From positions 1 through 60,339 of the forward strand of contig USBS01000002.1 of the NCBI GenBank assembly GCA_900552915.1: a DNA stretch of 60,339 bases, given 5' to 3'. A model generated the notes under the pieces. The model was not told the origin of the DNA and made no database searches. It saw only the letters and a list, made by a program, of their open reading frames with translations. Source of the stretch: an uncultured Sutterella sp. (GTDB lineage Bacteria > Pseudomonadota > Gammaproteobacteria > Burkholderiales > Burkholderiaceae_F). The position numbers and the translations under genes are program-made. Shown in pieces: positions 42,808 through 50,781 of the stretch (positions are counted from its first letter, which is position 1; each line of letters opens with the position of its first letter).

Positions 42808-43188
42808 TCACTGAAGCGTGTCGCGAATCTTCTTTTTGATGTTTTCCTTGAGATTCGGGGCAAGTCGCTCGAGCGCATCGAGCGTCATGAAGACCGAGGT
42901 TTTGCCTCGAAGCGAAAGCTCACGGAATCGCCGCAGCAGCTCGCTTTCTTCCTGCACTGGACGGTAACGATCGCCTGTGATGATGAACATGACGTCGAAG
43001 CCGATTGCGTAGAGTCGCTGCATGCTGAAAATCCCGGGATCGGCTTCGCCCGTTTCATACTGCGCGTAGACCTCGGACTGCACGCCAAGAAGCTGTGCAA
43101 TCTGCAGTTCTGTGTAGTTGAGCCGGCGGCGCTCTTGCGCGAGTCGCTCTCCGATAGCTCGGCGCTGTTTGGTGGTAGTGAGGGCCAT
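42808..43188 (-). CDS. XRE-family transcriptional regulator
   Basis: The 126-residue protein has a Cro/C1-type helix-turn-helix at residues about 10-65 (IGERLAQERRRLNYTELQIAQLLGVQSEVYAQYETGEADP) and a basic helical C terminus. The segment YAIGFDVMFIITGD is typical of prophage-like or toxin-antitoxin-like XRE regulators. The open frame starts upstream at 43302, but ATG 43188 begins directly before the domain. It is the last complete gene of the proteobacterial half. Its targets are unknown. Confidence 0.82.
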   Translation of the reverse strand: MALTTTKQRRAIGERLAQERRRLNYTELQIAQLLGVQSEVYAQYETGEADPGIFSMQRLYAIGFDVMFIITGDRYRPVQEESELLRRFRELSLRGKTSVFMTLDALERLAPNLKENIKKKIRDTLQ

Positions 43189-43311
43189 TGTCTTTCGAGG
43201 GAAACGCAGATTCTGTCTGAAATCAACGTCAAAGAATTCTGTCGAGCAGAAGTATAACGGCATGAAGCAGTTTCGAAGGCTCGATTTTGTTTCCGATTGC
43301 ATGTACGGAAA

Positions 43312-43372
43312 CGCCCGGCAAAGCCGAGGCTTCGTCGGGCGTCGCCTTAGTAGGAGGAGCCGGAGCTCCTCC
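43312..43372 (-). terminator. Hairpins downstream of the aspS stop
   Basis: CGCCCG (43312-43317) and CGGGCG (43336-43341) enclose an inner AAGCC/GGCTT stem. On the minus strand this element is followed by TTT. A second stem, GGAGGAGC/GCTCCTCC (43353-43372), lies closer to the aspS stop. Together they probably terminate the betaproteobacterial aspS transcript whose 3' end is preserved here. Confidence 0.5.
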
Positions 43373-43389
43373 CGAGACCGTCGAAAGGT

Positions 43390-45189
43390 TTAGTCTTTCT
43401 TCGGTTCGTTGCGCAGGCGAATGTGCAGTTCGCGCAGCTGCTTTTCGTCGACCGGGCTCGGAGCACCGGTGAGCAGGCACTGGGCGCGCTGCGTCTTCGG
43501 GAAGGCGATGACGTCGCGGATGGACGGAGCACCGGCCATCATTGTGACGATGCGATCCAGGCCGAAGGCGATGCCGCCGTGGGGAGGAGCACCGAACTGC
43601 AGAGCGTCAAGCAGGAAGCCGAACTTGTCGGCAGCCTCTTCAGGAGTGATGCCGAGCACATCGAGCACACGATCCTGAATGTCATCACGGTGGATACGCA
43701 CGGAACCGCCGCCCATTTCGTTACCGTTGCACACGATGTCGTAGGAATCAGACATGGCGTGTTCCGGATCCTTGTCGAAGGTGTCGATCCAATCCTTGGA
43801 CGGCATGGTGAACGGATGGTGCATGGAGGTCCACTTGGAGTGGCCGACTGCCACATCGTCGTCATCCGGATCGTCGGTGGGCTTGAACAGCGGGAAGTCC
43901 ACAACCCAAGTGAAAGCGAAATCGTCGGGCTTGAGCAGACCGGCACGATCGGCGAGTTCCACACGCACGGCACCCAGCAGCTCCTGAGCGGAGGTGCGAC
44001 GGCCTGCTGCGAAGAACACGGCATCGCCGTCTTCTGCGCCAACGGCTTCCTTCAGGCCAGCGCGCTCCTCTTCAGACAGGTTCTTGGCAACAGGTCCCTT
44101 GAGCTCGCCGTTCTCAGCGAACACCACGTAGGCGAGGCCCTTGGCGCCACGCTGCTTGGCCCAATCCTGCCAAGCGTCGAACTGGCGGCGAGGCGTGGCC
44201 GCGCCACCCTTGAAGAGCACCGCACCAACGTACGGAGCCTGGAACACGCGGAACGGAGTGTTCTTGAAGTAGTCGGTCAGCTCGATCAGCGGGTTGCCGA
44301 AACGCAGATCCGGCTTGTCGGAGCCGTACTTATCCATGGCTTCCTGCCAAGTGATGCGCTGAATCGGCAGCTGGATCTCATAGCCTGCGGACTTCCAGAT
44401 GGCAGCGATGACCTTTTCGGCCATGGCCATCACGTCTTCCTGATCCACGAACGCCATTTCCATATCGAGCTGGGTGAACTCCGGCTGACGATCTGCACGG
44501 AAATCCTCGTCACGGTAGCAGCGGGCCAGCTGGTAGTAGCGTTCCACGCCGGAAACCATCAGCAGCTGCTTGAGAAGCTGCGGGGACTGCGGCAACGCGT
44601 ACCAAGAACCTGGCACCAAGCGGGCCGGCACCACAAAATCGCGAGCGCCTTCCGGAGTGGACTTGATCATGGTCGGGGTTTCGACCTCTTCGAAGCCCAT
44701 CTCTTCCAGAGCGTGGCGAGCAGCCTTCGACATCTGGGAACGCAGCTTCAGATTGCGCTGCATGGACGGGCGGCGCAGGTCGAGATAACGGTACTTGAGG
44801 CGAACTTCCTCGCCCGGCAGCTTGTTTTCGGACTCGTTTTCCAACGCGGTGGACACCTGGAACGGCAGCGCGTCAGACTTGGCGAGCACCTCGATGTTTT
44901 CCGCCACAACCTCGATCTTGCCGGTGGCCAGATGATCATTCTCGTTACCGTCCGGACGCAGGCGGACCTCGCCCACCACCTGAATCACAAACTCGGAGCG
45001 CAGCGGACGTGCCATGTCTTCGTCGTAGATAACTACCTGCACAAGACCGGTGTTGTCACGAAGATCGATAAAGGCCACGCCACCGTGGTCACGACGACGA
45101 TCGACCCAACCGGAGAGCGTCACCTTCTGACCGACGAGTTCCTCGGTCACTTCGGTTGCATGATGTGTTCTATAAGCCGTCTGGCTCAT
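43390..45189 (-). CDS. aspS: Aspartyl-tRNA synthetase, hybrid of two phyla
   Basis: The intact 599-codon frame has an OB-fold anticodon domain (1-110), class II motif 2 (RCYRDEDFRADRQPEFTQLDME) and motif 3 (GAPPHGGIAFGLDRIV). From residue 1 to about 490 it reads as a Bifidobacterium AspRS, with typical text such as LVGQKVTLSGWVDRRRDHGG and VVDFPLFKPTDDPDDDDVAVGHSKW. The end, KTQRAQCLLTGAPSPVDEKQ and RELHIRLR, is the betaproteobacterial tail. Actinobacterial enzymes instead continue after AFPK with a glycine-rich DPLTGAPAPI-type tail. Biochemical function of the hybrid is doubtful, and it is most likely an assembly product. Confidence 0.9.
   Translation of the reverse strand: MSQTAYRTHHATEVTEELVGQKVTLSGWVDRRRDHGGVAFIDLRDNTGLVQVVIYDEDMARPLRSEFVIQVVGEVRLRPDGNENDHLATGKIEVVAENIEVLAKSDALPFQVSTALENESENKLPGEEVRLKYRYLDLRRPSMQRNLKLRSQMSKAARHALEEMGFEEVETPTMIKSTPEGARDFVVPARLVPGSWYALPQSPQLLKQLLMVSGVERYYQLARCYRDEDFRADRQPEFTQLDMEMAFVDQEDVMAMAEKVIAAIWKSAGYEIQLPIQRITWQEAMDKYGSDKPDLRFGNPLIELTDYFKNTPFRVFQAPYVGAVLFKGGAATPRRQFDAWQDWAKQRGAKGLAYVVFAENGELKGPVAKNLSEEERAGLKEAVGAEDGDAVFFAAGRRTSAQELLGAVRVELADRAGLLKPDDFAFTWVVDFPLFKPTDDPDDDDVAVGHSKWTSMHHPFTMPSKDWIDTFDKDPEHAMSDSYDIVCNGNEMGGGSVRIHRDDIQDRVLDVLGITPEEAADKFGFLLDALQFGAPPHGGIAFGLDRIVTMMAGAPSIRDVIAFPKTQRAQCLLTGAPSPVDEKQLRELHIRLRNEPKKD
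43497..43720. other. Phylum switch point inside aspS
   Basis: Left of this interval all genes are betaproteobacterial; right of it all are bifidobacterial. Residues encoded left of about 43,497 are clearly betaproteobacterial, and residues encoded right of about 43,720 are clearly bifidobacterial. The interval covers MGGGSVRIHR through motif 3, the best conserved part of the C-terminal half of AspRS, where two distant genes could share a long identical k-mer. Confidence 0.8.
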
Positions 45190-45233
45190 GCTTCCCCTAT
45201 TCCTTGTTCTCTAATGATTGAAGTCTTGCGATT

Positions 45234-46625
45234 TCAGGCTTCTACGGTAACGGTTTGCTGGGCATACACAGTATCCGGCTCCCAAGACTGTGCGTTGGCC
45301 GGCTGCTGGTCGCCTGTGATAATGTTCTTGACCTCGTCCGAAGCGTCTTGCGCGGAATCGTCTGCGGGGAACCACACGTACGGAATGCCGAGCTTGTCGG
45401 CATACTTGATCTGCTTGCCAAGCTTGGCCGCGGTCGGAGCCACGTCAGCGGCGATGCCACGGGCGCGCAGCTGGTTGGCAATCAGGTTGGACGCAGAACG
45501 GTCCTCCTCGTTCCACACGGCCACAAGCACGGAAGCCGGGGACACACGATTCGCGTGGGCACCGGCGGTGTGCAGCATGTACGAAACCAAGCGGGACAGG
45601 CCAATGGACAAGCCCACGCCCGGATACTTCCTGTTGCCCTGCGATGCGAGATTGTCGTAACGACCGCCGGAACAGATGGATCCGAGCGAGGCAGCACCGT
45701 CAAGGAACGTCTCATACACGGAACCGGTGTAGTAATCCAGACCACGCGCGATCTTCAAATCTGCGATCACGGAGCCCGGGCGAATACGAGCGGCCTCGTC
45801 AACAATCATCGCCAACGTGTCAAGACCCTGACGTGCGAGCACGTACGCCTCGGAATCATTGGCAATGCCATGCTTCTCGCACAGCGTGTCGAACTTGCCG
45901 GACAGTTCAGCGCCGTCAGCTGCGGTCAGTTCAGCCAACTCAAGGCACGCACGCGCCTGATTCTCGTCGGCTCCACAGCCTTCGACCAGCAACTTGGCCA
46001 CTTCGTCGGCACCGATCTTGTCGAGCTTATCGATCTCACGGAGCACGCCCTCGACATCGGTCAAGCCAAGACCACGGTAGAAACCTTCAGAAAGCTTACG
46101 GTTGTTCGCATGCACGGTGGCCTTCGGCAAACCGAACTCACGCAGACGTTCCAATGCCGATACCATGACCAGCGGCAGTTCGACCTCGTAATGATCGGGC
46201 AGATCACCGTTGCCGATCACATCGATATCGGCCTGCACGAACTCGCGGAAACGACCTTCCTGCGGGCGTTCGCCACGCCAGACCTTCTGAATCTGCCAAC
46301 GCTTGAAAGGAAATGCCAAATCGCCGGAATGTTCGACCACATAACGGCTCAGCGGAACAGTCAAATCGAAGTGCAGACCAAGGCGGTCCTCAATCGGAGT
46401 GTCGGACTCATGACCGACCTCCTGAAGGCGGCTCAGCAGGTAAATTTCCTTGCTGGTTTCGCCCTTCTTGAGCAGACTCGAACCCTGCTCAACAGCACGA
46501 GTTTCAATGCCAATGAAGCCATTGAGCTCGAAAACTTCACGGAGCGTGTCGATAACACGCTGCTCCACAACACGTTCAGAGGGGAGCCACTCTGGAAATC
46601 CTGAAATAGATGCGCCTTTTGCCAC
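45234..46625 (-). CDS. hisS: Histidyl-tRNA synthetase
   Basis: The 463-residue class II synthetase has motif 2 (VWRGERPQEGRFREFVQADIDVIG) and the histidine-specific ARGLDYYTGSVYE and SICSGGRYDNL. Motif 3 is GLSIGLSRLVSYML, and a C-terminal anticodon-binding domain follows (SVLVAVWNEEDRSASNLI). The start is GTG 46625. hisS followed by aspS on one strand is the normal actinobacterial order, which confirms that the upstream part of aspS belongs with this side of the junction. Confidence 0.96.
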   Translation of the reverse strand: MAKGASISGFPEWLPSERVVEQRVIDTLREVFELNGFIGIETRAVEQGSSLLKKGETSKEIYLLSRLQEVGHESDTPIEDRLGLHFDLTVPLSRYVVEHSGDLAFPFKRWQIQKVWRGERPQEGRFREFVQADIDVIGNGDLPDHYEVELPLVMVSALERLREFGLPKATVHANNRKLSEGFYRGLGLTDVEGVLREIDKLDKIGADEVAKLLVEGCGADENQARACLELAELTAADGAELSGKFDTLCEKHGIANDSEAYVLARQGLDTLAMIVDEAARIRPGSVIADLKIARGLDYYTGSVYETFLDGAASLGSICSGGRYDNLASQGNRKYPGVGLSIGLSRLVSYMLHTAGAHANRVSPASVLVAVWNEEDRSASNLIANQLRARGIAADVAPTAAKLGKQIKYADKLGIPYVWFPADDSAQDASDEVKNIITGDQQPANAQSWEPDTVYAQQTVTVEA

Positions 46626-46632
46626 GATTCCC

Positions 46633-46638
46633 TATAAT
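46633..46638 (+). promoter_or_regulatory. Possible -10 box in the hisS/DUF349 divergent gap
   Basis: TATAAT lies in the 116-base gap between hisS and the DUF349 gene; its complement gives TATTATAG for the leftward direction. No clear -35 is seen for either. Used leftward, the box would make the hisS message almost leaderless. Confidence 0.3.
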
Positions 46639-46741
46639 AAATGAGGTTGCGGAAAATGCAGCGCGTTTTTCAGGCTTTGAAAGCACGTTCGCACGATCCG
46701 CATCCCCTGCACTACATGAAGCTTACTTAAAGGAGCTGGCC

Positions 46742-48178
46742 ATGGCCGACGAGAATGTCACCGCGTCCGAGAACACCAATGAAACCACCGAGCAGGCAAC
46801 GACGCCCGCAGTCAAGGCCAGCAAACCGGCCGTTCCGAGCCCGGCTTCGATGAAGCCCCATGCTCCGAGCCCCGCGGCCTTCGCCAAGAAAGCTCCACAG
46901 CACACCGCTCCGGCTGCCGCATCCACCGGCTTCTCCGATGCCGATGTGAAGACCGCCGAAGCATTCGGCCGTGTCGCCGACGATGGTACTGTGTTCGTCA
47001 AGGACGGCGAAGGAGAACGTGAGGTCGGTCAGTTCCCTGATGCCTCCAAGGAAGAGGCGCTGGCTCTGTATGCCCGCCGTTACCTTGATTTGAAGGCCAA
47101 GTTGGACCTGTTCGCGAACAAGCTCAAGTCCAACAATGTGAAGTCCCGCGAAATCGACGAGACCATCAAGACGCTGTCCGCGGAAACCGAACAGCCGGCA
47201 GTGGTGGGTGATCTGGCCGCTCTCAAGGCCCAGTTCGAGGCGCTGAAGGAGGAAGGCGCAGCCAAGAAGACCGCGTTGACCGAGGCACGCAAGGCCGCTA
47301 TCGCCAAGGCCGTCGAGGAGCGCACCGCCATTGTGGAGAAGGCCGAGGCGCTGGCTGATTCCCTCGACGAGAACACCAACTGGCGTTCCACCGCAGACAA
47401 GTTCCGCTCGCTCTTCCAGCAGTGGCAGGAGCATCAGCGCAACAACGTCCGCATCGACAAGGAAGATGCGGACGCCCTGTGGGCTCGTTTCTCCGCGGCC
47501 CGCACCAAGTTCAATTTCGCCCGCCGCAAGTGGGTGCAGAACCGTGACGAAGAACGTAATTCCGCCAAGGCGACCAAGGAAGCCATCATCGCCGAGGCCG
47601 AGGCGCTGCAGGATTCCACCGCTTGGGTTGAAACCTCCCGCAAGTTCACCGAGCTGATGGATCGTTGGAAGAAGGCCGGTCGTGCCGGTCGTCGTGACGA
47701 TGATGCCATGTGGGAGCGTTTCCGCGCCGCCGCAGACACCTTCTTCAACGCACGTCAGGCCGATCGTGATCAGATCAGCTCCTCCGAGAAGGAAAATCTT
47801 GCCAAGAAGGAAGAGCTGCTGGTCAAGGCCGAGGCGCTGGTTCCCGTCAAGAGCGAAGAAGAGGCCAAGCAGGCCCGTCAGGCTCTCGCCGCCATTCAGG
47901 AGGAGTGGGACCAGATCGGTTACGTGCCGCGTGACGAAGTGCGCCGCATCGAAGGCCGTCTCGATGCTGTAGACAAGCAGATCAAGGCCATTGAGGATGC
48001 CGCTTGGAAGCAGTCCGATCCGGAAGCCGACGCCCGCAAGTCCTCCTTCGAAGAACAGCTCAACGCTCAGCTCGCTGAGCTTGATCAGAAGATCGCCGCG
48101 GAATCCGATCCGAAGAAGAAGGCCAAGCTCGAATCCGAGAAGGCCACCAAGGAACAGTGGCTGAACGCCATCAAGTAA
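46742..48178 (+). CDS. DUF349-repeat protein
   Basis: The 478-residue acidic and lysine-rich protein has an Ala/Pro-rich N terminus (about 1-65) and several DUF349 helical repeats, seen as WRSTADKFRSLFQQWQ, LWARFSAARTKFNFARRKW, WVETSRKFTELMDRWKKAG and MWERFRAAADTFFNARQ. The family is common in actinobacteria and has no firmly known function; helical RNA-binding or structural roles have been suggested. AAAGGAG six bases before ATG 46742 is a strong ribosome site. It ends at a 20-base-stem terminator. Confidence 0.88.
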   Translation: MADENVTASENTNETTEQATTPAVKASKPAVPSPASMKPHAPSPAAFAKKAPQHTAPAAASTGFSDADVKTAEAFGRVADDGTVFVKDGEGEREVGQFPDASKEEALALYARRYLDLKAKLDLFANKLKSNNVKSREIDETIKTLSAETEQPAVVGDLAALKAQFEALKEEGAAKKTALTEARKAAIAKAVEERTAIVEKAEALADSLDENTNWRSTADKFRSLFQQWQEHQRNNVRIDKEDADALWARFSAARTKFNFARRKWVQNRDEERNSAKATKEAIIAEAEALQDSTAWVETSRKFTELMDRWKKAGRAGRRDDDAMWERFRAAADTFFNARQADRDQISSSEKENLAKKEELLVKAEALVPVKSEEEAKQARQALAAIQEEWDQIGYVPRDEVRRIEGRLDAVDKQIKAIEDAAWKQSDPEADARKSSFEEQLNAQLAELDQKIAAESDPKKKAKLESEKATKEQWLNAIK

Positions 48179-48252
48179 GTCGCACATCCTGATATTTGGT
48201 TGCACCACAGAGATGCGGTCAAATATCAGCTGGACTTCACTCAGGCATAATC

Positions 48253-48297
48253 AAGAAGGCTGGTATGTAACGACATCCGTTACATACCAGCCTTCTT
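48253..48297. terminator. Bidirectional terminator, 20-base perfect stem
   Basis: Positions 48253-48272 and 48278-48297 are exact reverse complements around a five-base loop (ACATC). It lies between the convergent DUF349 and creatininase-like genes. The arms start with AA and end with TT, so it can serve both strands. Confidence 0.88.
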
Positions 48298-48351
48298 CGT
48301 ATGATCGCACGTGTTCTCACATGCGCAATCACCATACAGAATATTCAACTA

Positions 48352-49110
48352 TCATTCACCGAATTCGGTAGTACAAATATCGGCCACCGCATCAATGCAG
48401 GCATCGACGATGAGCTTACCTCGTTCGGCGCTGGAACCTGCAGGAGTGGCCAGTCCGCCGTAATCCGGAACGTCGCCTTTGCGCACAGGGTAGCGCACGT
48501 AAGCCTTCGGTGTAGCATTGCCTTCGTCGATCACACGGTCCATATGCACCAATTCCGGCTCGTAATGCATCATCAATGAGGTTTCCGTCACTGCGGCATG
48601 TTCCAACGCCCAACCGGGGAACACGAGTCCGTCGAACACCTGCTCGACCACGTTCTCCGGCAGCGGATCCCACCAGTTGGTTTCGACGATGGTGGACACG
48701 CCCCCGGTTTCGCGGGTGATCAGATCGATTGCCTCGATAATGAATGCCTCGTTTTCGAAATGCGCGTTCATCACCACGATTTTGGTGAAACCGTCCGCGA
48801 TCAGCTCGCCAAGCACATCATGCATTTGATTGATCACCGTCACACCGTTCATGTCGATGGTGCCGGGGAACAATGGGCCGCCTCCGGAAAGCGGCTTCGA
48901 CTTGTACCCGTAGTTCATGGTCGGTGCCACGATGCCGTCGATGCGTTCGGCGAGGTCTTCAGACACATGGCTGGCGATCATGGCGTCCACGCCAAGGGGA
49001 AGATGCTGGCTATGCTGTTCAGTGGAGCCGATTGGCACAATAACCGGCTTTGATTTCGATGCTTCGATTTCCGGCCAGGTCATATGGTCCATCCGACGGC
49101 TGCTGCTCAT
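48352..49110 (-). CDS. Creatininase-family amidohydrolase (probable creatinine amidohydrolase)
   Basis: The 252-residue protein has metal-ligand positions Glu31, His33 and Asp42 (GSTEQHSQHLPLGVD) and His117 and Glu119 (MNAHFENEAF). From memory this is the same pattern, offset by three, as Pseudomonas creatininase. It also shares NYGYKSKPLSGGG..FPGT and ALEHAAVTETSLMMHYEPELVHMDRV with that enzyme. Many relatives (FAPy deformylases and MftE) read NGHGGN instead of NAHFEN. Creatininase interconverts creatinine and creatine. AAAGGAG five bases before ATG 49110 sets the start. It sits with a transporter, a PucR regulator and a CodA-like deaminase. Confidence 0.85.
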   Translation of the reverse strand: MSSSRRMDHMTWPEIEASKSKPVIVPIGSTEQHSQHLPLGVDAMIASHVSEDLAERIDGIVAPTMNYGYKSKPLSGGGPLFPGTIDMNGVTVINQMHDVLGELIADGFTKIVVMNAHFENEAFIIEAIDLITRETGGVSTIVETNWWDPLPENVVEQVFDGLVFPGWALEHAAVTETSLMMHYEPELVHMDRVIDEGNATPKAYVRYPVRKGDVPDYGGLATPAGSSAERGKLIVDACIDAVADICTTEFGE

Positions 49111-49172
49111 GATTGCTCCTTTATGTGCTGTTGTTGGTTTGCGTTTCAACAATTGATAATGATTGCGATGAT

Positions 49173-49217
49173 GCCGTCCCCGCGAATCGATGTTGCAATC
49201 GATGTTTCAGGGACGGC
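49173..49217 (-). terminator. Hairpin between the MHS transporter and creatininase genes
   Basis: GCCGTCCC (49173-49180) pairs with GGGACGGC (49210-49217), enclosing an inner ATCGAT inverted repeat. It may end or attenuate the transporter transcript before the creatininase gene. No T-run is present. Confidence 0.45.
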
Positions 49218-49259
49218 GTTTATTGTTTCGAGGAATTGTTTCGTAAAAACCGTTTCTTC

Positions 49260-50618
49260 TCAGATGCGGCTCAGATCCTTATCCGTGTTTTCGTGAGAGA
49301 GGATCATGGCGACCAGTGCCACGGCGGACACCGCCACCATGTACCAGGCCGGAGCGATGCTCGAACCGGTGGTGTAGATCAGCCAGGTTGCGATGAACGG
49401 CGCGGTTCCACCGAAGATGGCGTTGGCAAGGTTGAAGCTGAATGCGAAGCCGGTGAAACGAACCGATGTCGGGAAGGTTTCAGTCAGGTAGCTCGAAAGC
49501 GTACCGTCGTTGGCGGTCAGGGTGGCGCACATGGCGAGCTCAACGATCAGCACCGGCCAGAACTGTGCGGTGTTCAGCGCCATGAAGGCCGGAACGGTGA
49601 GCACGATGAAGGCCACGCATGCACCAATCAGCACCTTCTTGCGTCCGAACATGTCGGAGATGTGACCCATGCCGAACACCAAAGCCACATACAGTACCAG
49701 GCAGATGGTGGTGATGGTGGACGACTGTGCGGCAGCCATGCCAACCGTGTCGCTCAGATAGGTCGGCAGGTAGGTGAGCACCGTGTAGAAGCCGACCGCG
49801 TTGAGCACGCAGGCACCGAAGCTGATGACCAGAGTCTTGAAGTGGTTCTGGAACAGCTCGCGCAGCGGGGAGACGCTCTTAGTGGTGGAAGCGAACTGCT
49901 GCTTGTCGTCCAAAGCTTCGGTCATGGAAGCATACACCGGCGAATCAGCGAGCTTGGTACGGATGAAATGCACGATCAGACCAAGCGGGCCGGCCATGAG
50001 GAACGGAATACGCCATCCCCAAGAGGTCAGTGCATCAGAGCTCAGCGAAGCGGTCATCACGGTGGCGAGCGTGGAGCCTGCGAGCAGACCGATGGCGGTG
50101 GATGCCGGAATCAGCGAGCAGTAGATGCCACGCTTCTTGGTCGGCGCGTATTCGCCAAGGAAGGTTGCGGCGCCGGCATATTCACCGGAAGCGGAGAAGC
50201 CCTGCACCATGCGAAGCAGCAGCAACAGTGCCGGAGCGAAAATGCCGATCGCAGCATATGACGGCAGGCAGCCAATCAGGAACGATGCACCCGACATGAA
50301 CATGATGGAAATCGCAAGAGCGCCCTTGCGTCCCTTCTTATCGCCGAAGTTACCCCAAAACAGTGCACCGATCGGACGAAGCACGAATGACAGTGCAAAC
50401 ACGCCGAACGTCTGCAGCATGGCGACCGTGTGATTGCCGGACGGGAAAAACACCAAAGCGATGGTGGTCGCGAAGTAGGAATAGGAAGCGTAGTCGAACC
50501 ATTCAATGAAGTTGCCGAGGAAAGACGAGACGGCCACTTTCTTGACCATCTTCTGCTCTTCGGACTGTTCAGACACGGAAGCCCTGTTGGCGGTTGCGAT
50601 TGTTGCACTGGCACTCAT
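49260..50618 (-). CDS. MFS transporter, metabolite:H+ symporter (MHS) family
   Basis: The protein of about 452 residues has twelve predicted transmembrane segments. It opens with the MHS hallmark VAVSSFLGNFIEWFDYASYSYFATTIA and carries the loop motif GNFGDKKGRKGALAISI and the LLRMVQGFSASGEYAGAATFLGEYAP motif. Relatives import betaine, proline, organic acids and similar small solutes by proton symport. The substrate here is inferred from neighbours to be creatinine or a pyrimidine-like compound. ATG 50618 has AGGTG at good spacing; the frame is open upstream to 50672. Confidence 0.9.
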   Translation of the reverse strand: MSASATIATANRASVSEQSEEQKMVKKVAVSSFLGNFIEWFDYASYSYFATTIALVFFPSGNHTVAMLQTFGVFALSFVLRPIGALFWGNFGDKKGRKGALAISIMFMSGASFLIGCLPSYAAIGIFAPALLLLLRMVQGFSASGEYAGAATFLGEYAPTKKRGIYCSLIPASTAIGLLAGSTLATVMTASLSSDALTSWGWRIPFLMAGPLGLIVHFIRTKLADSPVYASMTEALDDKQQFASTTKSVSPLRELFQNHFKTLVISFGACVLNAVGFYTVLTYLPTYLSDTVGMAAAQSSTITTICLVLYVALVFGMGHISDMFGRKKVLIGACVAFIVLTVPAFMALNTAQFWPVLIVELAMCATLTANDGTLSSYLTETFPTSVRFTGFAFSFNLANAIFGGTAPFIATWLIYTTGSSIAPAWYMVAVSAVALVAMILSHENTDKDLSRI

Positions 50619-50781
50619 CATGTCACCTGCTTTCTTCTGCTGAATCTGTCTGTACGTTCGCGTTTTCTTCATACCCGGCGAACGTTGTGACTCTGACTAT
50701 CGCCCGAAGTATTTGCGCCAAAGTGAACTGATTGTTAAACCGCAACCGTTTGTTTTTGACGTTTTGCCAAGTTCCCCTTGC

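Noticed and set aside
43390..45189. Natural inter-phylum horizontal transfer as the first explanation of the aspS hybrid
   Set aside because: All of the following 17 kb is ordinary bifidobacterial core sequence and no mobile element marks the border. A chimeric assembly is simpler, though reads are needed to prove it.
43423..45660. A 745-residue open frame antisense to aspS and hisS
   Set aside because: It covers the opposite strand of two clear synthetase genes and crosses the phylum junction. It shows no family features.
48352..49110. FAPy deformylase or mycofactocin MftE from the creatininase superfamily
   Set aside because: The second metal motif is NAHFEN rather than NGHGGN, and the YGYKS and EHAAVTETSLM segments match creatininase proper. 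Not fully excluded.
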